From: Campylobacterota bacterium
GTDB lineage: Bacteria; Bdellovibrionota; Bacteriovoracia; Bacteriovoracales; Bacteriovoracaceae
Direction: 5' to 3'
DNA length: 61,023 nt
Assembly (NCBI GenBank): GCA_003650125.1
Contig: QNFX01000009.1
Span: forward strand, 1-61,023
Positions 7,596 through 16,769 of this stretch are shown piece by piece (position 1 is the first letter of the stretch; each line of letters opens with the position of its first letter). The notes beneath the pieces are model-generated. The model was given only the letters and a program-made list of their open reading frames with translations. It searched no databases and was not told where the DNA came from. Position numbers and translations under genes: made by a program.

Positions 7596-8096
7596 ATGGA
7601 TTTAAGCTTTTTTGAAGGGATCCAGAAGGCCACTGCAGGTCTTCAAGTTTCCTATAATGTTCATGAATTAATAACCCTTTTAGGTCATTCCACCCTGATA
7701 GGAATAATTCTGTGTTTTATTACTTATTTTTCAACTAAAGGATACCTAAATCCTAATAAAAATCTGGATAAGCAAAAAATAGCTTTAATCCTTGGAACCA
7801 CCAATATTCTCTATCTTTGTACCGGGCTCACAGCAGTAATGATTCTAGTTAATAATAACCTCGCAAGGGCCTTTTCGATCGGTGCTGCCATTGCCCTAGT
7901 TCGTTTCAGGATCAAACTAGGAAGGAAAGGGGCCGCCGCTAATATCTTATTTGGCATCATTGGAGGGATCGCTTGTGGTCTCAATGAAATTACTCTGGCC
8001 TGGCTTGTAACTTGTCTTTATTTGGCCATTTCCATGGGGATTTATTTAATTACTCGTAAATGGAAGGTTTTTCCACTCGATGAAATAGTCGATTAG
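7596..8096 (+). CDS. DUF4956-type membrane protein
   Basis: A protein of 166 residues with about four membrane helices (near 28-45, 63-85, 88-95 and 112-150). It carries the hallmark of DUF4956 proteins, a glycine/alanine-rich helix followed by ALVRFRIKLGRKGAAANILFGIIGGIACG. DUF4956 members often sit next to polyphosphate-polymerase (VTC-like) or CotH genes, but neither is here. The molecular role is unknown. It diverges from the XRE regulator gene, which may control it. Confidence 0.6.
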   Translation: MDLSFFEGIQKATAGLQVSYNVHELITLLGHSTLIGIILCFITYFSTKGYLNPNKNLDKQKIALILGTTNILYLCTGLTAVMILVNNNLARAFSIGAAIALVRFRIKLGRKGAAANILFGIIGGIACGLNEITLAWLVTCLYLAISMGIYLITRKWKVFPLDEIVD

Positions 8097-8196
8097 ATAC
8101 CTAAAATCAGGCGCTTTTATACTTTTCTTTTCAACTTAACCCCTACATGCTAGATACCTTTATCGCACTATATTATAATGAGCTGAGGGCAGTTTT

Positions 8197-9540
8197 ATGA
8201 CTAAGAAATTAGATGAAAGTTTTCATCTACCAAATCTTGAACACAGACAATTTCGAGATGATGAATTCTGGAAAGAAATTCCCGGTTGGAAAAATATTGA
8301 TAGAGAGACTTTTGCTGATGCCAAATGGCAGGTAAGAAGCAGTATTCGAAAAGTCGAACAAGTTGAAAAGATTCTAGGAAGTAAAGCTTCTAAAGAAATA
8401 ATGGATGATATTCGGGCCGGCCAACATATCACGCCTATGAATATTAGGATTACTCCTTATGTTTTTAGTTTAATAGATTGGGATAACCCAAAAGACGATG
8501 CTCTAAGAAAACAATTTTTACCCCTTGGTTCTCAATTTCTACCTGATCATCCTTATGATATGGGCGATTCTCTAGCTGAAGATGAAGATTCACCAGTTGC
8601 AGAATTGACTCACAGATATCGTGATAAAGTACTTTTTCTACCTACAAGTATCTGTCCTGTTTATTGTTCTTATTGTACTAGGAGTCGATTAATTGGTGGC
8701 TCGACTGAGGCCATTCATAAAGAAACTTACGGGGCCTCTAAGGCCAAGTGGGAACCGGTATTTGAATATCTCAAAAAACATACAGCGGTAGAGGATGTGG
8801 TTATCTCAGGTGGTGATGCTTTTATGCTTACGCCAGACCAAATTCTCCATATTGGAAGATCTCTTTTAGCTATTCCAAACATTAGAAGAATTAGATACGC
8901 CACCAAGGGTATTGCTATCTTTCCACAGAAAATATTATCCGATGATGCCTGGTACGGGGCAATTAAAACCGTCCATGCCGAAGCTAAGGCGATGGGAAAA
9001 CAAGTTGTGATTCATACTCACTTCTCTTCACCAAGAGAGATCACTAGGTGGTCGCAACTGGCGATGGAGCGATTTTTTGCTGATGGTATTATTGTTAGAA
9101 ACCAAGCGGTTTTACAAGCGGGTGTTAACGACGATGTGGATACTATGGTTTTACTCACAAGGAAGCTTGGTTGGATGAATATTCAACCTTACTATGTTTA
9201 TATGCATGATATGGTCCCTGGTTGCGAGCATTTTAGGACTACTCTTCGAGAAGGGGTAGAGATTGAAAAAGCAGTTAGAGGAACCACTTCGGGATTTAAT
9301 ACTCCAACTTTTGTCTGTGACCTTCCGGGTGGAGGAGGAAAAAGACATGTGGCCTCCTATGAATACTATGATGAAGAAAATGGCATCAGCGTTTGGACCG
9401 CTCCTAATGTAAAACCTGGAAAGATCTTTACTTATTTTGATCCTATTCACAAGCTTGGCGAGGCCGCTCAGAAGCGTTGGGGCGATGAAAACCTAAGAAA
9501 GCTGATGATTGAAGAAGCTATAAAAAAAGCGGGATATTAA
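8197..9540 (+). CDS. kamA: L-lysine 2,3-aminomutase (radical SAM)
   Basis: A 447-residue radical SAM enzyme that converts L-lysine to L-beta-lysine. The iron-sulfur cluster motif CPVYCSYC gives Cys153, Cys157 and Cys160. VVISGGDAFML follows at the SAM-binding region, and CDLPGGGGKRHV contains the PLP-binding lysine typical of KamA. Beta-lysine serves in lysine fermentation, in osmolyte synthesis (with AblB) or, for the EpmB branch, in EF-P modification. Neither ablB nor epmA is nearby, so the use is open. The length fits KamA rather than short EpmB. A ribosome-binding site GAGGGC precedes the ATG, and a TATAAT lies at 8174-8179. The stop overlaps that of the convergent gene by three bases. 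Confidence 0.9.
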   Translation: MTKKLDESFHLPNLEHRQFRDDEFWKEIPGWKNIDRETFADAKWQVRSSIRKVEQVEKILGSKASKEIMDDIRAGQHITPMNIRITPYVFSLIDWDNPKDDALRKQFLPLGSQFLPDHPYDMGDSLAEDEDSPVAELTHRYRDKVLFLPTSICPVYCSYCTRSRLIGGSTEAIHKETYGASKAKWEPVFEYLKKHTAVEDVVISGGDAFMLTPDQILHIGRSLLAIPNIRRIRYATKGIAIFPQKILSDDAWYGAIKTVHAEAKAMGKQVVIHTHFSSPREITRWSQLAMERFFADGIIVRNQAVLQAGVNDDVDTMVLLTRKLGWMNIQPYYVYMHDMVPGCEHFRTTLREGVEIEKAVRGTTSGFNTPTFVCDLPGGGGKRHVASYEYYDEENGISVWTAPNVKPGKIFTYFDPIHKLGEAAQKRWGDENLRKLMIEEAIKKAGY

Positions 9541-10412
9541 TAAAGGTCGTATTCTTTTAGGATATCCAGATATTCTCGACTCATTTTAAACTTTTCCATT
9601 TCATTGGAAAATTTAGTGATGACTTCTTTTAGTTTTTCATCTTTGCCAAAGCCAATGTAGTTATCTGCTTGATGGATAGGGTAGCTAGAAAATTTAACTC
9701 TTTTGAAAAAATCTTCTTCTTTAAAACTTGAGGTAAATCGGGCCTTGTCGACAATCCCCAGCTTTGCTTGTCCTGAGAGCACGGCATTTTTTAAGTCAAA
9801 AAAAGTTTTAGTATAAATCTTTTCCTCAAAATTAGTGCTGTCAAACTTTTCTCCGTAGGAAAAACCTTTAATGATTGCAATGGGAAATTCAGTCAGTGAG
9901 CTTAACGCCCAATTTAGATCCATTTCCTGACCTATAGTACTTGTTTCGGCCCTTTTTGGTTTTGTGAATTTTTCTTTAGTGTAACTTAACCATTTCTTCC
10001 AATAGCCTTTAGATTTGTGATTGAAGGCCCCTTTTTTATCTTTTTTTGGAACTTCTTTTTGTGTGATAGTGAAGAGGTGATATTTGGTTTTACTGAGGAT
10101 GTTTTTTTTCAGAAAAATTATATAGTCTTCTCGTTCTGTTGTTTTACTAACATAGGTGACAGCATCTGCGCTTTTGGCCTTTACCTTTATTAAGGCCCTT
10201 TTCCATTCGGTTCGGTCCCATTTTACTTGATATCCAATTTTTTTTGCCACAGCATTAACCATCTTTATATGAACTCCGGTGATGCCGTCTTCCCCAATGT
10301 ATTCAAAGGGGGGGATATTGGCATCGCCACGGGCGATGGTGAGTGTAGGACTGTCAGCTATTGCTCCTTGGCCTAAAAAAAAGATAAGGAAAAGTAGAAT
10401 TAAAACTTTCAT
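9537..10412 (-). CDS. Family 3 periplasmic solute-binding protein
   Basis: A protein of 291 residues with a signal peptide ending near GAIADSP, then the amino-acid-binding (SBP_bac_3) pattern: IPPFEYIGEDGITGVHIKMVNAVAKKIGYQVKW, and a second lobe ending with LGIVDKARFTSSF and a C-terminal helical pair. Residues about 128-165 form a lysine-rich insertion (VPKKDKKGAFNHKSKGYWKK and following) not usual in the family. No ABC permease or ATPase genes are near. It is the last gene of a tight operon, overlapping the upstream small secreted-protein gene by four bases (ATGA). Its ligand cannot be told from the sequence. Confidence 0.7.
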   Translation of the reverse strand: MKVLILLFLIFFLGQGAIADSPTLTIARGDANIPPFEYIGEDGITGVHIKMVNAVAKKIGYQVKWDRTEWKRALIKVKAKSADAVTYVSKTTEREDYIIFLKKNILSKTKYHLFTITQKEVPKKDKKGAFNHKSKGYWKKWLSYTKEKFTKPKRAETSTIGQEMDLNWALSSLTEFPIAIIKGFSYGEKFDSTNFEEKIYTKTFFDLKNAVLSGQAKLGIVDKARFTSSFKEEDFFKRVKFSSYPIHQADNYIGFGKDEKLKEVITKFSNEMEKFKMSREYLDILKEYDLY

Positions 10413-10792
10413 CTTAATCTTCTGTTACGAATTGCGATGACTATTTCATCAAAATCCATGAGGTTATTATTTTTACAAAGCATGCCCCTGTAATTTGATC
10501 TTCGTAAAATATTTTGCACAGTTTGAGGATTGATTTGAACTCTTTTAGAAAGCTCTGTAGTTTTGCTCCCTTTTAACATTTTATTCTTTATCTCTAAAAG
10601 AAGTTGATAGGACTTGATAAGTGATTTGCGTTGTAATTGATGATAGGTAGCTTTTTGAGAATTCCCCTGTGTTGTTCTCCTTAAGCGATTTAATTCTGAT
10701 TCGTGATAGGATATCTTTTCCTGGTAGAGAGGCCTGCAAGACCCCGCAAAGGTTAATCCGGAAAGCATAATCCCTATTATGAATATTCTCAT
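10409..10792 (-). CDS. Small secreted protein of unknown function
   Basis: A protein of 127 residues with an N-terminal signal peptide (MRIFIIGIMLSGLTFAGSC). The Cys after FAGS could also be a lipobox. The mature part is helical and very basic, with segments KSYQLLLEIKNKMLKG and RVQINPQTVQNILRR that resemble a small helical bundle. It is placed exactly between the degenerate HD-GYP gene (TAG directly followed by its ATG) and the solute-binding gene (four-base overlap), so the three are surely co-transcribed. No family recognised. Confidence 0.6.
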   Translation of the reverse strand: MRIFIIGIMLSGLTFAGSCRPLYQEKISYHESELNRLRRTTQGNSQKATYHQLQRKSLIKSYQLLLEIKNKMLKGSKTTELSKRVQINPQTVQNILRRSNYRGMLCKNNNLMDFDEIVIAIRNRRLR

Positions 10793-12100
10793 CTAATTCC
10801 TCCACATTTTCATTAGTCTTTTTATTATTTGAGGAGAAAAATCATCGTCAAACTTCCCCTCTAATTCCTCAGGTTTTTCTAAATAGATCGCTCGTGCAAA
10901 CAAGTCACAGATCATAAAAAAGTGAGATGCTTTTTTTATTTTTGGGAATGGTGGCCGGGGAAAACCTACGCCGTTTACCGCCCCGTGATGTTCTCTTATG
11001 ATTTGATCTGCTCCAAAAAGAAGATCCTGTCTTTTATGAGATATATCAGCACCATCAGAAGCATGGTTCATGACTTGTAACTGATCATCAAAACTTAAAG
11101 ATGATTTTTCTAATTCATCCATACTATAAATTATCGCCATGTCATCGCGAGTGCCCAGTGCCATACTGTGAAGAAAACAGGCCTCGATAAGGGGGTCTTT
11201 ATGTTTTTTCATTTCCCCAAAGTTTTCATTAGTAAGTTTTGAAATAATTCCCGCTAGAATAATTTGGTTTTGAAAAGTATAAGGAAGATTAGTTCTTTTT
11301 AAATAATTGTTAATATCGGGAAATAAAGGGTGCTCAGCTAGAAGACTTAGAATCTTTTGTTGTATCTTATATCCCAGCTGGATAGCATTTTTTACCAGGC
11401 CAAAGTTGATTATTTGCCGGCGTAAAAAAGTATCAGCAATAAATAGAAGATCTATTGTCGCTTCAAAATTCTCCCCATCTTTTGCCAGTTCGTTAATATA
11501 GCTGTCAGAGATGAAGTTGGAAAAATATCTTTCGTCTTCACGTAAAATATAAAGGACTTTCACGCCCTCATTAATGTAGTTGCTAATTGAATCGCTCGTT
11601 ATAGGACGACTCTTATGATATCTTTTGAGATAATAAAATTTTGAGGGCCCTTTGTTTAATTTCAAATAAACGCTACAGGGAAGATTTTTTAGGGGCCAGA
11701 GATATTCTATCGGAAAAGAAATATATTCGCTGGAGGTCTTTTGAATACTCTCTGTAGAAATATTTAAGGACTGTAGGGAATAATAAAGAATGTCTTCCCA
11801 GTTTTTTTCATTTTTGACTATAGTAATATCTTGAGCTGAAAATTCATTAACTCCCGTAACGATTAAGTTGGTAGGAAGATTGTTCTTATTTATAAAATCA
11901 AGTAATTTCTTAGCGGTATCTTCATCTCCAATTTTTGCACGGGTAATAATAAGATTGATTTTAGGCAGCAGCTTTAATAGCTCAATGGTGTCTATGGCAT
12001 TATTTCTAGGAATCGTTTCAATACCTGCGAATTTTTTTAACTGATCAGAGAGAAGCTCTGTCATATTGAGGTCTTCTTCGACTACAATAACCTGATCCAT
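10793..12100 (-). CDS. Degenerate receiver plus degenerate HD-GYP domain protein
   Basis: A protein of 435 residues. Residues 1-90 look like a receiver domain (VIVVEEDLNMTELLSDQLKKF, LIVTGVN), but the phospho-acceptor position reads LIITRAKI without an Asp. Residues about 270-430 follow the HD-GYP order, with HS in place of HD (FLHSMALG), HHGAVNGVGFP for HHExxDGxGYP, and a retained Asp in MICDLFARA. The c-di-GMP phosphodiesterase activity is therefore doubtful; a binding or protein-protein role is more likely. It heads the operon with the small secreted protein and the solute-binding protein. No promoter clear enough to call. Confidence 0.65.
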   Translation of the reverse strand: MDQVIVVEEDLNMTELLSDQLKKFAGIETIPRNNAIDTIELLKLLPKINLIITRAKIGDEDTAKKLLDFINKNNLPTNLIVTGVNEFSAQDITIVKNEKNWEDILYYSLQSLNISTESIQKTSSEYISFPIEYLWPLKNLPCSVYLKLNKGPSKFYYLKRYHKSRPITSDSISNYINEGVKVLYILREDERYFSNFISDSYINELAKDGENFEATIDLLFIADTFLRRQIINFGLVKNAIQLGYKIQQKILSLLAEHPLFPDINNYLKRTNLPYTFQNQIILAGIISKLTNENFGEMKKHKDPLIEACFLHSMALGTRDDMAIIYSMDELEKSSLSFDDQLQVMNHASDGADISHKRQDLLFGADQIIREHHGAVNGVGFPRPPFPKIKKASHFFMICDLFARAIYLEKPEELEGKFDDDFSPQIIKRLMKMWRN

Positions 12101-12137
12101 AACCCATCCTTGGTTACTTTAATGATATAAAAAAAAG

Positions 12138-12824
12138 TTAATCCCTAACAGGTTTTATTTTATCCGAACTTAATTTCCTGGTTAGCTCCTCGGACATTTT
12201 TCCCTTCAAAAAGGCCCTGGTGGAGGCCTTTTTCCCGGCAAAACCTTTCCTTTCCTCTACAGTCCACCCAGCGTGCATTAAGGCCTTACGAATACTTGAG
12301 GAGGCCGAATAGGTCGATAGTACGACATCTGGGTGAGAGTGCTTTTTTAAAGCTTCAAACCATTCCACACTCCATAATGCTGGATTTTTTTTAGGTGAGA
12401 AAGGATCTTGGAAAATAGCGTGAAAAGGTTCTCCTTGGTAACTCTTAATGGTTTCACGTCCATCACCAATTAAAACCTTTAAACTGGGGTCATCAAGTCC
12501 AGACCACTCTACTAAAGCGGGGTCTATCTCTAGTGAGACAAAATTGAGCCTGACGTGGGGGAAGTGCTTGTCTATGTATTGTTTGGTGAGCTTAAACCCG
12601 GTTCCGGTACCAAAACCTACTTCTAAAATGTTTAAGGGAGAGTATTTCTTTGCCAAAATATCTAGGTCACATCCCTCTATAAAGTTGTAGAGGGTTTCTG
12701 CTACCGCTCCATGGAGAGAGTGGCAGGCCTCATCAAAATGGGAGGAAAAAAGGGTAGGGGTGCCATCTGCAGTTTCGATGACTTTATAAGTGCCTAATTT
12801 TCCATTAAATTGCTTAGTGCTCAT
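12138..12824 (-). CDS. MnmC N-domain-like tRNA methyltransferase
   Basis: A protein of 228 residues with a class I SAM fold: ILEVGFGTGTGF (motif I) and the family signature QDPFSPKKNPALWSVEWF, shared with the methyltransferase domain of MnmC, which turns nm5U34 into mnm5U34 in tRNA anticodons. It lacks the FAD oxidase domain of the fused enzyme, so it is a stand-alone MnmD-type protein. The C-terminal segment RKGFAGKKASTRAFLKG is also typical. It sits upstream of the degenerate HD-GYP gene with a 37-bp gap. Confidence 0.85.
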   Translation of the reverse strand: MSTKQFNGKLGTYKVIETADGTPTLFSSHFDEACHSLHGAVAETLYNFIEGCDLDILAKKYSPLNILEVGFGTGTGFKLTKQYIDKHFPHVRLNFVSLEIDPALVEWSGLDDPSLKVLIGDGRETIKSYQGEPFHAIFQDPFSPKKNPALWSVEWFEALKKHSHPDVVLSTYSASSSIRKALMHAGWTVEERKGFAGKKASTRAFLKGKMSEELTRKLSSDKIKPVRD

Positions 12825-12884
12825 AGGGTCTTATAAATCAGAAGCTTAGCTTTTTAAACAAATTTTATTGGAGTAACCAATGAG

Positions 12885-12893
12885 TGGTATAAT
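12885..12893 (+). promoter_or_regulatory. Extended -10 promoter
   Basis: TGG-TATAAT (12885-12893) is an extended -10 with no good -35 at the normal distance. The predicted transcript would start near 12900 and carry the AAGGGG ribosome-binding site of the small gene at 12912. Confidence 0.45.
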
Positions 12894-12911
12894 TAAGAAA
12901 AAGGGGTTGGT

Positions 12912-13127
12912 ATGGTTCAAGATATCCCTATGCTCTTCATTGCAGGTTTTGTGGCCTTTTTTATGGGTGGATTTGTTTTCACTTATTGGGCGATTGTATA
13001 CTTTGAGAATAAGGCCCAAGACGAAGATAAAGATTATGATAAGATCCTTCATCTTCCCGATCGTCCTCCAGGAAAAGCATCAAATCTTTCAGAAGAGGAG
13101 TATGCAGAAGACAAAAAGATTGCCTAA
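12912..13127 (+). CDS. Small single-span membrane protein
   Basis: A protein of 71 residues with one membrane helix (about residues 7-29, MLFIAGFVAFFMGGFVFTYWAIVYF) and an acidic tail with EDKDYDK and SEEEYAEDKK. The layout resembles cbb3-oxidase accessory peptides such as CcoS, but the sequence match is too weak to name it. I prefer this frame to the longer overlapping one starting at 12880 because it has a ribosome-binding site (AAGGGG), a promoter and protein-like composition. Its end overlaps the convergent acyl-CoA dehydrogenase gene by four bases. Confidence 0.6.
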   Translation: MVQDIPMLFIAGFVAFFMGGFVFTYWAIVYFENKAQDEDKDYDKILHLPDRPPGKASNLSEEEYAEDKKIA

Positions 13128-14884
13128 CGAATATCCCAATCACAATAAATTGCTTTAAGTCTTGGAGTAACCAGTGTTTTATATTTATAAAATAGCTTAG
13201 ATCTGGACTGGTCTTTGTTGGCATGTTCGGCGAGTACTCTTAAAGTTTCCATATAAACAGAGGCCTGGCATAGAGTCTCTGCATGCTCCATAAGATGATT
13301 GACTTTTTCTTCCGTAATCCATTTTTTAGGATTCATCAGCTTGCTATTTTTTGGTGGTTTTAGACATTTTAAAAGCAGTCGGATCATTTTTTTCTTAAAA
13401 ACATAATGATCATGTCTAAAATCTTTCTCCCATTTATGGCCACCTTTTAGTAGATCTTGTCCGGGGTGTTTGAAAAAGATATTGGCAAAGAATTTCTTAG
13501 GCTCGTTCATGGCATATTTCATTAAATCTTTAAGTGCCATTAATGCTTGAATTTGGGAGGTCCCTTCATACAGGAGAGGGCCAAAAGAATCTCGGTGGAT
13601 TCTCTCCACGGGGTACTCTTTCATATAACCATAGCCACCAAATACTTGAATTGCTTTGGTAGAAAGATTTGTATACAGCTCAGTGGCATAGTATTTTAAA
13701 AGTGGGGTTCTTTTTCTAGACCAAATTTTGGAATCCTCAAAGAGTTCTTTATCCTTTTTATTAAGCTCTCCTATCTCTCGCTCTTTTAAATCAAGCCTTT
13801 GATAGATGTCCATGTAAGTTGTAGTATCAACGAGTAATGCTCGCAGAGCGTCCCTTTCCGTTTCATAATCTTCAAGATTTCTTTTCATAAGAGGAAGCTC
13901 AGCAATTGGTTTACCAAATTGCTTTCTCTCTTCTGCGTATTTTCTGGCGTGATAAAGGCAGTTTTCAACACCACCTAGTCCCTGCATTGCAGTTGCAAGT
14001 CTTGCAGAGTTCATTAGGTGAAGCATGTAGAGAAAACCGTGGTTTTCTTCACTCATAAGTTTTCCCACTGAATTTTCATATAAAATTTCAGTAGTGAATG
14101 AACCATGAAGTCCCATTTTATGTTCATCTTTTACGACTTTATAATTTAGCTCCTCTTTTCCTGGAATAACCTGCTCAACTAGAAACAGGGATATTCCCTT
14201 AGTTCCTTCAGGTGCACCTTTAGTCCTTGCCAAAACTAGTTGAATCCCACCACCACCATTGGAGATAAAGATTTTGGAACCATTGATAAGATAGGTGCCA
14301 TCAGCTTGTTTGGTGGCAGAAGTTGAAATATTCCCAACATCTGAGCCTGCACCAGGTTCGGTTAAGCACATGGCGCCAGAAATTTCTCCTGCAATAATCT
14401 TGGGAATTAATCTTTTTTTGTCTTCCTCGTCGCCATAACGTGTGAGCATGTCGGCAATTGAAGGAAAGAAGGCAAGCTGGGTCATGGTAGCGGTACAGGC
14501 CCTGGCAAGAAATGCGGTTTGAACAATTTGCAAGGTCGCGGGAAGCTCCATACCATCATATTTTTTTTGCAGGCAAAGACCGTGAAAACCAAGTTCAATG
14601 GCCTCGTTGTAAGTGGCCTGAAGGTATTCATTTGGGTAGGTCTTACCATCTCTTAACTCGCCAGCTCCGAATTCATCTAAAAGAGGAGCTCTCTGAGATA
14701 AGCTGGTTCCACACCATTCACCGACAGCAACCTGGAGTTCTTCTAAAAATTGGATTACTTCTTCTTTGGATTCAAGTCCTTCTTCAGTGGGATATTCGGG
14801 ATAATAAAGGGGCAAAATTTTGTCCCAATCGACGGCATTTTTAAAGAGCCATTTCCATTCTTTTTCATCTGAATAGTAATTCAC
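13124..14884 (-). CDS. Acyl-CoA dehydrogenase family protein (long, AidB/DmdC-like)
   Basis: A 586-residue FAD enzyme that would oxidise acyl-CoA to 2-enoyl-CoA. Family blocks: MCLTEPGAGSDVGN, NGSKIFISNGGG, ARKYAEERKQFGKPI, QVFGGYGYMKEYPVERIHRDS and LYEGTSQIQ, where the Glu is the usual catalytic base. It has an N-terminal extension of about 50 residues and a C-terminal helical tail of about 120, as in long-form members such as DmdC (3-methylmercaptopropionyl-CoA) and related fatty acyl enzymes. The substrate cannot be fixed. It stands alone, with no thiolase or hydratase nearby. A possible TATAGT -10 lies about 45 bases upstream. Confidence 0.85.
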   Translation of the reverse strand: MNYYSDEKEWKWLFKNAVDWDKILPLYYPEYPTEEGLESKEEVIQFLEELQVAVGEWCGTSLSQRAPLLDEFGAGELRDGKTYPNEYLQATYNEAIELGFHGLCLQKKYDGMELPATLQIVQTAFLARACTATMTQLAFFPSIADMLTRYGDEEDKKRLIPKIIAGEISGAMCLTEPGAGSDVGNISTSATKQADGTYLINGSKIFISNGGGGIQLVLARTKGAPEGTKGISLFLVEQVIPGKEELNYKVVKDEHKMGLHGSFTTEILYENSVGKLMSEENHGFLYMLHLMNSARLATAMQGLGGVENCLYHARKYAEERKQFGKPIAELPLMKRNLEDYETERDALRALLVDTTTYMDIYQRLDLKEREIGELNKKDKELFEDSKIWSRKRTPLLKYYATELYTNLSTKAIQVFGGYGYMKEYPVERIHRDSFGPLLYEGTSQIQALMALKDLMKYAMNEPKKFFANIFFKHPGQDLLKGGHKWEKDFRHDHYVFKKKMIRLLLKCLKPPKNSKLMNPKKWITEEKVNHLMEHAETLCQASVYMETLRVLAEHANKDQSRSKLFYKYKTLVTPRLKAIYCDWDIR

Positions 14885-14966
14885 TGAGAACCTCTTGATT
14901 TGTTGCGTGGCGTTTTAACTCGGTTGACTATAGCAAAACTATTAAATAAAGAGTAGAAATATTGCG

Positions 14967-16736
14967 TTAATTAGTGGCGATTTCGTCTTGATCTTTGGTA
15001 TCCCAGCCTTGAAGTGGTTTCTCATCTAATTTTTCCACATGGTAGTTTAAAACGGCCTTATTTAAGGCATTTATACTTAGGCCTTCAACTTCTCTTTTTT
15101 CCTTAGGGTCGATGATGCCGGCCTCAGCAAGTTGTTTTTTGATATCTGTTAGTCTCTCCTCTCCACCTAGGTCATCAAATCCTTCAATTTTTTCACCATA
15201 GGCACTGTCGCTTAGTTCGCGGAAAATAGATTGGACATTCCTAACTTTCCCCTTATCTCCAGTCCTTCCAGAGACAGTGAGATATCCGGAGATAATATTA
15301 TTGTAGTGAACTAACTGGGTGAATTCCTCGCCACGACCAGCTAGTTCCTCAGCGATTTTTTCTATTTTACTTCTAACTACATCCTGATCTTTAACTTTTA
15401 AGCTCTTAGACTCAATATCATTCCAAAGTTGGGTTACTAAGACTTCTTTTTCGGCCCGAAAGCGTTCGATAATTTCTGTTTTAAGTTCATCTTGAAATTT
15501 TTCTAGTTCTTGAATCCTCTCATCGTTATACCCTTGCTCTTTTAGGTACTTTTTAAGTTGAGCGGGTTCCATCTTTTCAATTTTTCCCATCATGGCCTCA
15601 AGCTTTAAGGCATACTCGGCCGCTAATTTATAAGATTCTTCTACGTCTTCAGTTAGAAAGTCTTTACAGGCCAGGAGGTTAGAATTTTTTAGACATTCCT
15701 CTTGAATTTTTTCTTGAATTTTTTTATCTTCTTCAATAAAACCAGAGGTCGCTAATTCTCCGGAGGTCATGCTAGTTAATTCATCATAAGTTTTTCCAGT
15801 TGATTTGAAGTCCTCCTTGCCAGTTAAGTTTTTAAACCAATTAACGGGGTCCTTTTTTCCTTTTTTAGGATCACCATCGACATAGTTGATGAGCTGTTGG
15901 ATTTCCGTTATTTTTAAAATAGTTTGTCTCGCTACTTTTAAATAATTAACAACACCACAGGCCCTTTTTTGACTGTAATCAAAATCAGCAGATTGTACTT
16001 GATATGTTTTATTTAAAACTGAAAAAGATGTGTAGTTAATTTTAAGTTTTATTTCTTCATTGGTATAGATACTTTTATAGCAAATATTTTGGATCGCTTG
16101 CATGCAAGCTTTCCACTCTTTGTATCCTGTGCTTACGGCCTCTTCACCTTCACCTTCTATTTGTTCTAGTTTTTTTATGTTGTTTTTACGAACACTCATT
16201 CTTGTATTTTTATTTTTTGATAAAATAAAGGCCTGGGACTGTTCCGCTTCAATACAATATGAGGAGAGCGATTCAATTAGATTTTTTGAAACTTGGGACT
16301 TGAAAATTTCATAGAAGGCAGAGTGCTCGACGTAGAGTTTTTTTCCATCTCCATACAAGCTATCATTTAATTTTTTAAAATAGAATTCACCTAGCTTTTT
16401 TATAGCTTCATCTTTATCTCTTCTGGTACGAAGTATTTCCAAACCTTCAAATTCCGGGGCCTGTTCATTTAATTTGGCATTGTCTTCAAGGACTTTAATC
16501 ATCTTTTCTCTTAAATCGGAGGAGATTGGTTGCATGGACTCATCTTTTAATCCGTCTATGAGACAGGTGGGGAGAGTGATAGATACATCTTTGTCAATCG
16601 CCGCCAGGCATTTCTCTTTTCTTGCTTTTAATTCAGGGATTTTAATAAATAGGGTGGAGTCTTTATCGATGAGTTTTATTGATTGAGCGGAGATATCCAC
16701 GGTCAACAACAAGGTTAAAAAAAGAGTCCATTTCAT
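14967..16736 (-). CDS. Large secreted helical protein, unknown function
   Basis: A protein of 589 residues with a signal peptide (MKWTLFLTLLLTVDISAQS). The mature part is mostly charged helix, with coiled-coil-like stretches around 400-480 (KIEKMEPAQLKKYLKEQGYN, ERIQELEKFQDELKTEI) and scattered cysteines in the first two thirds (near 43, 58, 162, 211 and 218). No family recognised. It is the last gene of a tight group with the two genes upstream (25-bp gap). A sigma-28-like -10 (TCCGATAA) lies only six bases before the ATG, so it may also have its own promoter. Confidence 0.6.
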   Translation of the reverse strand: MKWTLFLTLLLTVDISAQSIKLIDKDSTLFIKIPELKARKEKCLAAIDKDVSITLPTCLIDGLKDESMQPISSDLREKMIKVLEDNAKLNEQAPEFEGLEILRTRRDKDEAIKKLGEFYFKKLNDSLYGDGKKLYVEHSAFYEIFKSQVSKNLIESLSSYCIEAEQSQAFILSKNKNTRMSVRKNNIKKLEQIEGEGEEAVSTGYKEWKACMQAIQNICYKSIYTNEEIKLKINYTSFSVLNKTYQVQSADFDYSQKRACGVVNYLKVARQTILKITEIQQLINYVDGDPKKGKKDPVNWFKNLTGKEDFKSTGKTYDELTSMTSGELATSGFIEEDKKIQEKIQEECLKNSNLLACKDFLTEDVEESYKLAAEYALKLEAMMGKIEKMEPAQLKKYLKEQGYNDERIQELEKFQDELKTEIIERFRAEKEVLVTQLWNDIESKSLKVKDQDVVRSKIEKIAEELAGRGEEFTQLVHYNNIISGYLTVSGRTGDKGKVRNVQSIFRELSDSAYGEKIEGFDDLGGEERLTDIKKQLAEAGIIDPKEKREVEGLSINALNKAVLNYHVEKLDEKPLQGWDTKDQDEIATN

Positions 16737-16742
16737 GTCTAT

Positions 16743-16769
16743 TTATCGGAGTTTTTATGACTTAATTCA
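16743..16769 (-). promoter_or_regulatory. Possible sigma-28 (FliA)-like promoter
   Basis: On the minus strand TCCGATAA (16750-16743) matches seven of eight bases of the FliA -10 (GCCGATAA). The -35 at 11-bp spacing, TGAATTAA, matches only four of eight. The ATG at 16736 begins six bases after the -10. The weak -35 makes this a tentative call. Confidence 0.3.

Noticed and set aside
12880-13158. Longer overlapping frame of 92 residues
   Set aside because: The frame at 12912 has a ribosome-binding site and a clear membrane helix; the longer one has neither and would run further into the convergent gene.
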